Shown: positions 1 to 7,131 of the stretch, piece after piece
Layout: every line of letters starts with the position of its first letter
Position numbering within the stretch: position 1 is the first letter of the stretch
From: Pseudomonadota bacterium
GTDB taxonomy: Bacteria > Pseudomonadota > Alphaproteobacteria > Micropepsales > Micropepsaceae
Reading direction: 5' to 3'
NCBI GenBank assembly: GCA_025360685.1
Contig: JANYBR010000012.1
Location: 1-11,255 of the forward strand
Length of the DNA stretch: 11,255 bases
Translations under genes and position numbers: made by a program
The notes under the pieces: model-generated
Database searches by the model: none
Seen by the model: only the letters and a program-made list of their open reading frames with translations
Told to the model about the DNA's origin: nothing

Positions 1-387
1 TTCAATATGTTCCCGGTCAGACACTAAGGCGGCGCGTTCGGCCTGATCGCGCTAGGCCGCCAGTTTCTTTGCCTGCGCGGAATGCCGGCGAATGCTCGTG
101 ACGACGTCCACTACGGTTAGTCGTCCGCTGAGGACCGGGAATCGCCTCATCGCATGTTCAAAGGCGGTTGTGTCAACTGCCATCGAGGATTCCGAGAGGC
201 AAGTTGAGATCTCGCGGAGTTATCGTCTTTTCCGGAGAGTGTTTGTTCCCGGTACCAAATCCACCGCCAATTCTATCCTCGGTAACTCTGTCCTCGCGCC
301 TTTTTTGTGCACCAAAAAGCTCCGATATCTGCGCAGGTTTCTCACCAATGCCCGGGAGCGCGCGGCCCAAGAGAGCCAGTCAGTCAG
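1..387. other. Gene-free left flank
   Basis: I see no recognisable gene here. A short minus-strand frame of 43 codons (183 down to 52, ATG to TAG) is open and contains plausible protein-like sequence, beginning MAVDTTAFEHAMRR, but it lacks a clear Shine-Dalgarno and matches no family I know, so I do not call it. A longer minus frame (370-173) is equally unrecognised. At 300-319 lies an imperfect AT-rich inverted repeat around the palindrome GTGCAC (six T on one side, five A on the other); it sits about 70 bp downstream of the M48 protease stop and might help end that transcript, but it lacks a GC-rich stem and is not a classical terminator. Confidence 0.5.
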
Positions 388-1464
388 TCACTGCCAGGGC
401 GATTTGAAACCCGGCGCCGGCGATGGATCGGGGGCGGATCGCGCCGCAGCCGTGATGGCTCCGTCATTGTCCGGAACATGACCACCGAGCTCTTCGAGTA
501 TCTGTATTCGCCTGGCGATCGGCGGATGGGTTGCGAACAGACCGCCAAGGTCCAGACCGGAAGGCGGGTCTTCGATGAACATCTGCCGTACTTCGCTGGG
601 CACATGCGGGACGTTCGGGTTGCGCGCGATCTTGAGCAGGGCGCTGATCAGCGCGTCGGGATTTTTGGTCAAGTCGACCGACCCTGCGTCGGCCTGAAAT
701 TCGCGCCGCCGCGAAATGGCAAATCTCAGGACCAGAGCCAACAGGTAACCGATGGCGAACGCGACGGCGGCGATGATCACCAGCACGAAGACCGGAGCGG
801 CGCCTTTGCCGCGGACGCGGGTAAACGCGACCAGCCGCAGGCTGCGCCACAGCATCTGTGTCAGGAAGGAAATCATGCCGACGAAAACGATCGTGACGAT
901 CAGCAGGCGGCAATCGCGATTGATAATATGCGTCAATTCGTGCGCTAGAACCGCCTCGAGCTCGTCGGGGGTCAGCTCGGTCAGCAAGCCGCTCGTCACG
1001 GTGACCGCGTAGCTTCTTGTGTCGATGCCGCTGGCATAGGCGTTCAACGCATCGCTATCGACAATGTAGAGCTTGGGGACTGCGAGACCGCGCGAGATGC
1101 ATAGATTTTCGAGCAAGTTATAGAGTTTCGGCTGTTGTTCGCGACTGACGGATAGCGCGCCGGTCGCCCGATGAATAATCACATCGTTGAAGAAGTAACC
1201 GATGAGAACCCACACGGCCGCGACGCCAAACACGATCGGCCACCATGCGTAGACTGCGGAAAGCGCCACATCCGCCGGGCTGCCGGTGCCGAGCACCGAT
1301 GATGCGCCAAGCATACCGAACCGATCCTGCGGACCGGCGACCGTCGCGAAGAGCAAGACGGTTCCGCCCAACAGCGTCAACAGCAGGAACGGAAATGCCA
1401 GGAGCAATAGCGTCGACTTGATGTTGTTGTTCAGGCGATAGGTGGTGAGGCCAAGCTGCGCCAT
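388..1464 (-). CDS. M48 family (HtpX-like) integral-membrane zinc metalloprotease
   Basis: 358 residues. This is a membrane-embedded zinc endopeptidase of peptidase family M48; relatives such as HtpX degrade damaged membrane proteins. Two N-terminal membrane spans (about 17-43 and 74-93) precede the catalytic part. The HExxH motif is HELTH at 175-179, so His175 and His179 are zinc ligands and Glu176 is the catalytic base. The third ligand is probably Glu255 in RREFQADA. Two further spans lie between these motifs (about 184-206 and 224-249), as in HtpX. FATHPPIARRI (310-320) is the conserved C-terminal family signature. It is longer than E. coli HtpX (about 290) because of a longer first loop and a Pro/Ala-rich tail. 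The ATG lies 4 bp after the lemA stop, with TGAGGCG just before it, so the two are co-transcribed and probably translationally coupled. Family assignment is secure; the substrate is unknown. Confidence 0.95.
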   Translation of the reverse strand: MAQLGLTTYRLNNNIKSTLLLLAFPFLLLTLLGGTVLLFATVAGPQDRFGMLGASSVLGTGSPADVALSAVYAWWPIVFGVAAVWVLIGYFFNDVIIHRATGALSVSREQQPKLYNLLENLCISRGLAVPKLYIVDSDALNAYASGIDTRSYAVTVTSGLLTELTPDELEAVLAHELTHIINRDCRLLIVTIVFVGMISFLTQMLWRSLRLVAFTRVRGKGAAPVFVLVIIAAVAFAIGYLLALVLRFAISRRREFQADAGSVDLTKNPDALISALLKIARNPNVPHVPSEVRQMFIEDPPSGLDLGGLFATHPPIARRIQILEELGGHVPDNDGAITAAARSAPDPSPAPGFKSPWQ

Positions 1465-1468
1465 CGCC

Positions 1469-2038
1469 TCAGGTGCTCAGATTCACTTTGGGTGCGTCCT
1501 TGGCCTGGAGCCGTTCAGTCGAATCCAGTTCGAACATCAGGGCCGGAGTAAAACCAAATGGACTCGACAACAGGACGGCGGGAAACTGCTGGATCGCCGC
1601 GTTGTACTCGGCCACGGCGCTGTTCAGGAAGCGGCGGGCGGCAGCGATCTTGTTTTCGATGTCGCCAAGGTCGTTTTGCAATTTGAGGAAATTGTCGCTC
1701 GCCTTGAGCTGTGGATAGTTCTCCGCCACGGCAAACAGATTTGCCAACGCTCCGGAGAGGGCGCCTTCCGCTGCACTCTTGTCCTCCACCTTGGTGGCGC
1801 CCATCGCTGCGGCTCGCGCCTGCGCTACCTGCGTGAAGACGGCGCTTTCGTGCGCGGCGTAACCCTTGACGGCCGCCACGAGGTTCGGAACCAGGTCCTG
1901 GCGCAGCTTGAGCTGGACGTCAATGTCGGCAAAGGCGCGTCGCCAGGCCTGACGCAGTGCGACGAGACGGTTAAATACGAAAACCGCGAACAGCGCGAGC
2001 AGCGCGAAGGCGATGAATACGTAGCTCGATAGAGTCAT
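1469..2038 (-). CDS. lemA: LemA family membrane-anchored protein
   Basis: 189 residues from the ATG at 2038. One N-terminal membrane span (about 5-23) is followed by a long helical domain. Family marks are visible: LKLRQDLVPNLV (44-55), ENYPQLKASDNFLKLQ (106-121), then the IENKIAAARRFLN stretch (127-139) and FPAVLLSSPFGF (152-163). LemA proteins are short helical proteins tethered to the membrane with N-terminus out; their biochemical role is unsettled. They are very often encoded beside M48 proteases or TPM-domain proteins, as here, suggesting a joint role in envelope protein quality control (inference). The start at 2038 is preferred over an upstream ATG at 2101: it puts the membrane span directly at the N-terminus and has a GGAGG (2049-2053) 10 nt upstream, whereas the 21 extra residues look non-conserved. 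It is the first gene of a two-gene operon with the protease. Confidence 0.93.
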   Translation of the reverse strand: MTLSSYVFIAFALLALFAVFVFNRLVALRQAWRRAFADIDVQLKLRQDLVPNLVAAVKGYAAHESAVFTQVAQARAAAMGATKVEDKSAAEGALSGALANLFAVAENYPQLKASDNFLKLQNDLGDIENKIAAARRFLNSAVAEYNAAIQQFPAVLLSSPFGFTPALMFELDSTERLQAKDAPKVNLST

Positions 2039-2496
2039 GCTACTTTTGCCTCCGCAACACCCTGTCTGCACCAAGCCGGTGAACGAATCCCGGCGCGGCA
2101 TGCTTGCGCCCTTGCCCGGTCAAGTCGACCGAATTCTTGGCATTGCATGACGGCGGAAACTCGAACTGGCATTTCAGCGGGAGAGGGAACCCAACCTATT
2201 TCGCGAGTTTCTCGCCGGCGGCTCGCAACAAATTCAACGCGGCATTTCAAAGAGATAGAACAATCCCTAAGCGACATTTTGAAACGTCGTCGCGGTACCC
2301 GTCCCACGATCCCACGCCGCATTTTTCGCCCCGGCCGGCTGGAGGCATTTGTCCATCGTCTGCGCTCGGACGTGCACCGATGGCGCGAACGCCAAGTTTC
2401 GTAGTCGGAACTGCCCGTTGATTGGCAGGATTTGCTCGGCAGGCCGCAGCGCCGACCATGTCTCCACGACACGTGTTGCTGACCTAAGCCCTCGGG

Positions 2497-2521
2497 TGGC
2501 GCGCGAATTGTAGGCGCGCCA
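2497..2521. repeat. GC-rich inverted repeat (8-bp perfect stem)
   Basis: TGGCGCGC (2497-2504) and GCGCGCCA (2514-2521) are perfect reverse complements around a 9-nt loop, gaattgtag. No T run follows on either strand, so it is not a canonical rho-independent terminator. It may be a regulatory hairpin, a protein-binding site or a copy of a dispersed intergenic repeat; nothing in the window decides this. Confidence 0.5.
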
Positions 2522-2552
2522 ATGCCACGCTTATCCAGGGCAGAAGTTCCGG

Positions 2553-2568
2553 ACTTTGCTTGCAAAGT
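2553..2568 (+). promoter_or_regulatory. Operator-like palindrome upstream of the PAS gene
   Basis: ACTTTGC and GCAAAGT form 7-bp perfect arms around a TT centre, a geometry typical of dimeric helix-turn-helix binding sites. Just downstream is a weak candidate promoter, TTGCAG (2569-2574), an 18-nt spacer, TACATT (2593-2598), which would put transcription start about 40 nt before the ATG at 2644. The palindrome would then abut the -35 box, a typical repressor or activator position. AGTTGC (2566-2571) and GCAACT (2580-2585) make a second short hairpin that overlaps it by three bases. The palindrome is plainly present; promoter and operator roles are inference. Confidence 0.35.
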
Positions 2569-2643
2569 TGCAGCCCTTAGCAACTCGTTTACTACATTCT
2601 GTCACCGTTTGAACGCGACTCTGACTCTCCGCGTCACACGGGT

Positions 2644-3219
2644 ATGACTCTTCAAACCAAAGCTGCTGCCGCGCCCGAACCAGCAAGTGGTTTCTCGCGC
2701 TCGCCGCTCAGCGTCGCGTTCGAGGCCTTCTGGCGAACTCTGCCGAAGGAAGGATTTGTGCCGAACCGCAGCAGCTTTCTGCCGGAGCGCGCATCGCGCT
2801 TTCTGCGCGACCTGGTCCTGTGCGAGCTGTTCCTTGACGGCAAATCGCTGGTCCGCATGCGTCTGGTCGGCAGTGCGTTCGAGGACCGGATCAAACGCAA
2901 TGTGACGGGCGAGGATTTTCTGCAGTACCTGCCGCCGCTCTATCACGCCGGCGCGGTCGAATCCGCACGGCAAATTGTCGATCGCCCTTGCGGACTGTGG
3001 CAGGTAACGCCCGTCCACTTCGAGCGCGGTTTCGCGCAGAACATAGAATTCACGGCGCTGCCGCTGCGTCCCGGTCCCAATGGCGTGCACCTGCTGCTGG
3101 TGCTGACGCAATCCATGCAGGGTTTGGTTTCGCCCAAGCCGACCATCGACAAGGTCATGATGGCCGACACGGCCATCACCCACCGCTATATCGATCTGGG
3201 CGCCGGCGTTCCGGAATAG
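2644..3219 (+). CDS. PAS domain protein (PAS_5 family)
   Basis: 191 residues, cytoplasmic, with no membrane span or signal peptide. The sequence follows the PAS_5 (PF07310) pattern known from alphaproteobacteria: an entry helix AFEAFWRTLPKEGFVPNR (25-42), LPERASRFLRDLVLCELFLD (46-65), the beta strand RMRLVGSAFEDRIKRNVTGE (71-90), then DFLQYLPPLYH (91-101), and further strands from 117 to 156. Such proteins consist of one stand-alone PAS module with no attached output domain, so this one probably works as a ligand-binding or protein-interaction module; the partner and ligand are unknown. The last 35 residues (PKPTIDKVMM onward) form a tail outside the PAS fold. The ATG at 2644 has only a weak Shine-Dalgarno; no better start lies close by. 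It converges with the small membrane peptide gene 27 bp downstream. Confidence 0.8.
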   Translation: MTLQTKAAAAPEPASGFSRSPLSVAFEAFWRTLPKEGFVPNRSSFLPERASRFLRDLVLCELFLDGKSLVRMRLVGSAFEDRIKRNVTGEDFLQYLPPLYHAGAVESARQIVDRPCGLWQVTPVHFERGFAQNIEFTALPLRPGPNGVHLLLVLTQSMQGLVSPKPTIDKVMMADTAITHRYIDLGAGVPE

Positions 3220-3246
3220 GAGCGCCGTCGATCTTGCCGAGCCAGC

Positions 3247-3390
3247 CTACTTCGTCGTCCCGCTGACAGGCGGCAAGACCGAACTGAGGCCGACATAGGT
3301 CAGCGCATTATGCAACTGCTGGGGATAGGCCAACGCGGGATACATCGCGAGAATCCCCCCCACGACCATGCCGGCTATGAACTTCACCAT
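3247..3390 (-). CDS. Small single-span membrane peptide (47 aa)
   Basis: 47 residues, not assigned to a family. The N-terminus MVKFIAGMVVGGILAMYPAL is one hydrophobic, Gly-rich segment (about 3-22), either an uncleaved membrane anchor or a signal peptide. It is followed by a short polar tail AYPQQLHNALTYVGLSSVLP and a PVSGTTK end. An upstream in-frame ATG at 3489 would add 33 basic residues, but the start at 3390 is strongly preferred: GGGGTGAT sits 4 nt before it and the hydrophobic segment then begins at residue 3. It faces away from the oxygenase gene, sharing a 168-bp divergent promoter region, and converges with the PAS gene. Small anchored peptides of this kind occur in alphaproteobacteria, but I cannot name a function. 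Confidence 0.6.
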   Translation of the reverse strand: MVKFIAGMVVGGILAMYPALAYPQQLHNALTYVGLSSVLPPVSGTTK

Positions 3391-3394
3391 CGTA

Positions 3395-3402
3395 ATCACC
3401 CC
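3395..3402 (-). promoter_or_regulatory. Strong Shine-Dalgarno deciding the small-peptide start
   Basis: On the minus strand GGGGTGAT followed by TACG precedes ATG. GGTGAT is an exact match to the anti-Shine-Dalgarno complement GGAGGTGATC, a long pairing for this window. This fixes translation at 3390 rather than at the ATG at 3489. Confidence 0.6.
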
Positions 3403-3558
3403 ACGGATGTACCGACGGGATGCTACCACCTTCCGCGATGTCCCCGGATAGGCGAGATTTCCTTTTGCGCTGCGGGCTGAGCGTGCCATGGCGGGCTGGC
3501 GCGGGATTGCAACCGGCGGCGTTGCTCTAAATCATGGCCGCTCCTGCGGGGTAACCGG

Positions 3559-4497
3559 ATGAACATGCGATTTGGACCAGATCATGTCGAGGCCTGGCGT
3601 CGCGAGGGCGCCGTCATTATCCATGACTTCTTCACGCCGGATGAAGTTAACGCCGTGCGCACGGACTTCGAGCTCGTGTTCAGCCGCAACGCCGGAGCGG
3701 CCGAGCCGCTGGTCAAAAGGAAGGCCGGCGAGACCGGCCGCTTCAACAAGGCTCAGTTCGCCACATTCGAGGCAATTCCGTTCGACTGCTCGCCTGCCCT
3801 CAATCTGATTGGCGTGCATCCCGCGCTGCTGGCATTTGCGCACCAGGCGCTGGCCACCGAGCGGCTACACCTTTATCAATGCCAGGCATGGGCCAAGTTC
3901 ACTGGCGACGCGGACTATGATCAACCGTTCCATAGCGATTTCGGCAACCACACGCTGACCGTGCCGTCCGAAGACGCAACGCTGAATTCGGTCACGATCC
4001 TTTGCTACTTCAGCGACGTCAGCGAAACGCACGGCCCGATGCACTATGTCGCGCGCAGCGACAGCGCTGGCGTCGCAGGGCCGGAAGCAAGCTTGCAACC
4101 AGACCCTCAGAAACAGACCGAGTTGCAGAACAGGTTGCGTCCCCACGAACGATCGAGTGCCGCCCCCGCCGGCACGATCATACCGTACAGCATCGATGTC
4201 TATCACCGCGGTACCAACATGACCGCGCCGCACGGACACCGCTATGCGCTGATGGCGTGTTTCAAGAAGGCAGGCGACGATAGCATCGGCTATCACGCCT
4301 GGCCGTTCCACCAGAGCAAACCCTGGCGGCGCATATTCGAACACGCATCACCCGAACAGCTTGCCTGCTTCGGCGTCCCCCTGCCGGGAGACAAATTCTG
4401 GACGGCGGTGACGTTGGAGCGTGCGCAGGCACGCTATCCGCAATGGAATCTGACACCATACCGCAACGCAATCGCACAGCCGCAAAATGCAAATTAA
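3559..4497 (+). CDS. Phytanoyl-CoA dioxygenase (PhyH) family oxygenase
   Basis: 312 residues, cytoplasmic. This is a non-haem Fe(II)/2-oxoglutarate-dependent oxygenase of the PhyH family; members hydroxylate small molecules using O2 and 2-oxoglutarate, releasing succinate and CO2. The N-terminus WRREGAVIIHDFFTPDEVNA (13-32) is the usual family opening. The metal-binding triad is visible: HSD at 125-127 (His125, Asp127) and His216 in DVYHRGTNM, with Arg228 in HGHRYALM placed to bind the 2-oxoglutarate carboxylate. PMHYVARSD (160-168) is the conserved strand between them. All active-site residues are present, so it should be active; the substrate cannot be read from the sequence and no pathway genes flank it. 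The ATG at 3559 is chosen; an in-frame ATG two codons later (3565) is an alternative. A possible -10-like TAAATC lies at 3528-3533. It seems monocistronic: 190 bp separate it from the next gene. Confidence 0.9.
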   Translation: MNMRFGPDHVEAWRREGAVIIHDFFTPDEVNAVRTDFELVFSRNAGAAEPLVKRKAGETGRFNKAQFATFEAIPFDCSPALNLIGVHPALLAFAHQALATERLHLYQCQAWAKFTGDADYDQPFHSDFGNHTLTVPSEDATLNSVTILCYFSDVSETHGPMHYVARSDSAGVAGPEASLQPDPQKQTELQNRLRPHERSSAAPAGTIIPYSIDVYHRGTNMTAPHGHRYALMACFKKAGDDSIGYHAWPFHQSKPWRRIFEHASPEQLACFGVPLPGDKFWTAVTLERAQARYPQWNLTPYRNAIAQPQNAN

Positions 4498-4687
4498 ACC
4501 ATCGGCGATGCTGGAATGCGCGAACGGTTCAGGGGCGATACTCGGCGGCTACCTTTGATCTGGCCGCCGGCCCATCTGGCACAACCCCACGTGGCAGTGC
4601 AAAATCCCGAAAACAGCCCGTTAACTATGAGCTTGCGGGCAATCATGCTGTAGTTGTTGCGGGTATCGGGTGGCGGGGAATGGGTTG

Positions 4688-5704
4688 ATGGGCGAGTTTC
4701 AGTTGCTGCTTGGAACAATTGAGTCGCGCCTGCCGCCGCTCCTGGCCTATCTGCACTCGCCGTCCGTCTATCCGGCAGGTGCTGCCGCCATGGCCGTGCT
4801 CGTCCTGCTGCTGGCGCTGCGCGTGCGCCGGGCTCGAAGGTCTCAACGGAACGCGCCGCGTGTGGGCCTGCTCAACAAGCAGCCATGGTCCACACTTGAA
4901 CCGAGGACCGCGGTTGCAAATTCCGGCACCGATCGTTCGAAAAAAGTTGCCCAGTTCCTTGCCGACGATAATCACGACTCCAAGGAGTCGACAGGCTCAC
5001 TTCAGGATCGTGTCGGACGGCTCATCGCAACGATTCAGCAAAATAGAAAGTCCAGAGTGATCACCATTATCCATCGCCGGCATATGGAAAGCAGCCAGCT
5101 GGATCTGGACGATCTCGAGGACGTCCTCACAGCCATCCAGGAAACACGAGCCGACTGTCCGCTCGACATCATCCTGCACACGCCGGGAGGCTCGGGCCTT
5201 GCCGGTAGTCAGATCGCCCGCGCGATCAAGGCACACCCGGCGAAGAAGACTGCTTTCGTGCCCTACTACGCCATGTCTGCCGGAACGCTTATCGCACTGG
5301 CGGTGGATGAGATCGTGATGAGCCCGCATGCCGCGCTCGGCCCGATTGACCCCCAATATGGTCCGTTTCCGGCCGCGTCCATCGTTCGCGTCGCAGGTCA
5401 GAAGAAAGTCGACGATCTGGGTGACGACACGTTAATCCTCGCAGACATGAGCCGGAAAGCGCTTGTTCAAGCGAAGGAACAGGCCTGTGAGCTTATGCAA
5501 GGCACCTACTCGCATGATGGGTCATGTTCGATCACGGACGAACTGGTGAGCGGACGATGGACGCACGACTATCCCATCACGGTGTCCGCGGCGCGCGAAT
5601 TGGGTCTGCGCGTCTCAACGGACATGATCCCGGAAGTCACGGAACTGGTGCACTGCTTCCGCAATGCCGGCGGCCGTGTGCCGAACGTCTTGTTTCTCTC
5701 CTGA
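4688..5704 (+). CDS. Membrane-anchored SDH-type serine protease (ClpP/crotonase fold)
   Basis: 338 residues. It belongs to the SDH proteinase family (PF01972, 'serine dehydrogenase proteinase'), a ClpP/crotonase-fold group related to SppA. One membrane span (about 28-46, AAAMAVLVLLLALRV) is followed by basic RRARRSQR, predicting a short outside N-terminus and a cytoplasmic catalytic domain. A variable linker (about 60-105) leads to the catalytic core: IILHTPGGSG (161-170), the oxyanion-type glycine motif, and YYAMSAGTLIALAVDEIVM (193-211), with Ser197 as the predicted nucleophile. HAALGPIDPQYGPFPA (214-229) is the family's strongest signature. Function is proteolytic by family; the substrate is unknown. 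The ATG at 4688 is preferred, with GGGGAA 7 nt upstream; an in-frame GTG at 4670 would add six residues. It leads a probable operon: the SxxK hydrolase starts 49 bp after its stop and the transglycosylase follows directly. Confidence 0.88.
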   Translation: MGEFQLLLGTIESRLPPLLAYLHSPSVYPAGAAAMAVLVLLLALRVRRARRSQRNAPRVGLLNKQPWSTLEPRTAVANSGTDRSKKVAQFLADDNHDSKESTGSLQDRVGRLIATIQQNRKSRVITIIHRRHMESSQLDLDDLEDVLTAIQETRADCPLDIILHTPGGSGLAGSQIARAIKAHPAKKTAFVPYYAMSAGTLIALAVDEIVMSPHAALGPIDPQYGPFPAASIVRVAGQKKVDDLGDDTLILADMSRKALVQAKEQACELMQGTYSHDGSCSITDELVSGRWTHDYPITVSAARELGLRVSTDMIPEVTELVHCFRNAGGRVPNVLFLS

Positions 5705-5753
5705 CCGCGGCGGCGGACCGCAACCAAACAAGTCACAACGACGGATCAAAACC

Positions 5754-7127
5754 ATGGCAAAGGCACCCGGCTGGTTGGAACCGGCCCTCTCCTACGTTGC
5801 GCAATGGCTGACATACCAAATGCGCCAGAGCGAACAGGTCGGATGCGCGGTCGCAATCGCGCACAACGGCTCGCTGCTCTTGCATCAGGCATTCGGTCAT
5901 TCCGACCTTCTTGCGGGCGAGAAGCTCACCGCGCGCCATCGCTTTCGCGTGGCGTCGCACTCCAAATCGTTCACGGCGGCCGCCATCATGAAGTTGCGCG
6001 AGCAAGGCCGCCTGAAGCTCGACGATTCGGCCGGAAAGTATGTCAAGGGCCTGCACCGCGACATCGCCGCCGCGACCATCACGCAACTTTTGTCCCACAC
6101 GGCCGGCATTTTCCGCGACGGTGTCGAGTCGCCGTACTGGGAAGGGCGCGCACCCTTCTCGGACGAAGCGCGAATTCGCAACGACCTCAAGCTGCCGCCC
6201 ACGATCGCTGCCAACACGCGTCTGAAATATTCCAATCACGGTTTCGCGCTTGCCGGTCTGGTAATCGAAGCGATCACTGGCGAACCCTATGCGGCGTGGC
6301 TGAAGCGCGAGATTCTCAAGCCCGCCGGCCTCAGCGAGACAACGCCGGACGTTCCCCTGCCGGCGAAGGCGAAACTGGCGCGCGGCCACAGCGGCAAGAC
6401 CTTGTTGGGTAGGCGGGTGGTGTTCGGGGGCGATCAGTCAACCTATGCGCTGGCGCCGGCGACAGGCTTTGTCAGCACCGCCGCCGATCTGGTGCACTTC
6501 TTCGGCCAACTGGCGCCCAACGCCAGGCAAAGTTTTCTGACTGTCGCCAGCCGTCGCGAAATGATCCGCCCGCAGTGGCGCGATGCCTATTCGCCCATCG
6601 ACTCGGGCTACGGCCTCGGCATCATCAGCAATTCGCTCGCCGGCTGGGACTCGTTCGGGCACAGCGGCGGCTTTCCGGGCTATCTCACACGCACCGCTGT
6701 CGTTCCGGCGCACGGAATCGCGGTCGCGGTGCTGACCAACGCGTTGGATGGCACGCCGGGACTATGGCTCGACGGTGTTCTGCATATCCTTGCGCGCTTC
6801 AAGAAAGAAGGCGCGCCCGCCGCCAGGGTGAAAAACTGGTCTGGGCGGTGGTGGAGCGGCTGGGGCGCCACCGACCTGGTGCCGATGGGCGACAAGGTGC
6901 TGCTCGCCCTGCCCGGCATGGCCATGCCGTTCCTCAAAGTGGCCGAGCTTGCCGTCGGCGGCCGCGACACGGCGCGCATTGCGCAGGCCGGTTCGTTCGG
7001 CAGTTATGGCGAGCCGGTGCGGCGCATCCGCAACAAGCGCGGAACAGTCAGCGAGCTCCGTGTCGCATCCGGCAGGATGGTCAGCGAATCCGCCCTCGCG
7101 AGGGAACTGGCTGCCAGATACGATTGA
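5754..7127 (+). CDS. Beta-lactamase-fold serine hydrolase (class C-like, SxxK)
   Basis: 457 residues. The Beta-lactamase domain (PF00144), seen in AmpC, DD-peptidases and EstB-type esterases, spans about 13-345. All three active-site motifs are present: SHSK (68-71; nucleophile Ser68, Lys71), YSN (159-161) and HSG (303-305). LLSHTAGIF (112-120) and GYGLGI (285-290) are typical family landmarks. The C-terminal 100 residues (from about 357) form a separate Gly/Trp-rich domain resembling the beta-barrel appendages often found in this group. There is no signal peptide or membrane span, which is unusual for a peptidoglycan enzyme and leaves a cytoplasmic esterase or amidohydrolase role open. The ATG at 5754 is preferred; an upstream start at 5664 would overlap the previous gene and add non-homologous sequence. 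The next gene begins 4 bp after the stop, so the two are co-transcribed. Activity is certain only to class level. Confidence 0.92.
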   Translation: MAKAPGWLEPALSYVAQWLTYQMRQSEQVGCAVAIAHNGSLLLHQAFGHSDLLAGEKLTARHRFRVASHSKSFTAAAIMKLREQGRLKLDDSAGKYVKGLHRDIAAATITQLLSHTAGIFRDGVESPYWEGRAPFSDEARIRNDLKLPPTIAANTRLKYSNHGFALAGLVIEAITGEPYAAWLKREILKPAGLSETTPDVPLPAKAKLARGHSGKTLLGRRVVFGGDQSTYALAPATGFVSTAADLVHFFGQLAPNARQSFLTVASRREMIRPQWRDAYSPIDSGYGLGIISNSLAGWDSFGHSGGFPGYLTRTAVVPAHGIAVAVLTNALDGTPGLWLDGVLHILARFKKEGAPAARVKNWSGRWWSGWGATDLVPMGDKVLLALPGMAMPFLKVAELAVGGRDTARIAQAGSFGSYGEPVRRIRNKRGTVSELRVASGRMVSESALARELAARYD

Positions 7128-7131
7128 GCGG

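Larger units (their letters stand above)
2039..2643. other. 605-bp intergenic region between divergent lemA and the PAS gene
   Basis: Open frames here (for example minus 2583-2035 and plus 2104-2421) translate to Arg/Pro/Cys/Trp-rich sequence with no family resemblance and look like chance frames in GC-rich DNA. The block must hold the promoters of lemA (leftward) and the PAS gene (rightward); I could not identify a convincing sigma-70 site for lemA. The right half carries several palindromes: ACACGTGT at 2469-2476, a GC-rich hairpin at 2497-2521, an operator-like palindrome at 2553-2568, and a short hairpin at 2566-2585. Confidence 0.6.

Noticed and set aside
307..948. 213-codon plus-strand open frame
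   Set aside because: It is antisense to the secure M48 protease; its Asp/Gln/Arg-rich sequence resembles no family.
2035..2583. 182-codon minus-strand open frame upstream of lemA
   Set aside because: Arg/Cys/Trp-rich with no family resemblance, overlaps the lemA start and covers a palindrome-rich regulatory region.
2602..3183. 193-codon minus-strand frame opposite the PAS gene
   Set aside because: The plus strand gives a coherent PAS_5 domain; this frame is its mirror shadow (Gln/His/Arg-rich).
4498..4687. Promoter for the protease/hydrolase/transglycosylase operon
   Set aside because: The 190-bp gap probably contains one, but no -35/-10 pair with acceptable spacing stood out.
5733..6389. 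218-codon minus-strand frame opposite the serine hydrolase
   Set aside because: The plus strand carries all three active-site motifs; this is a shadow in GC-rich codons.
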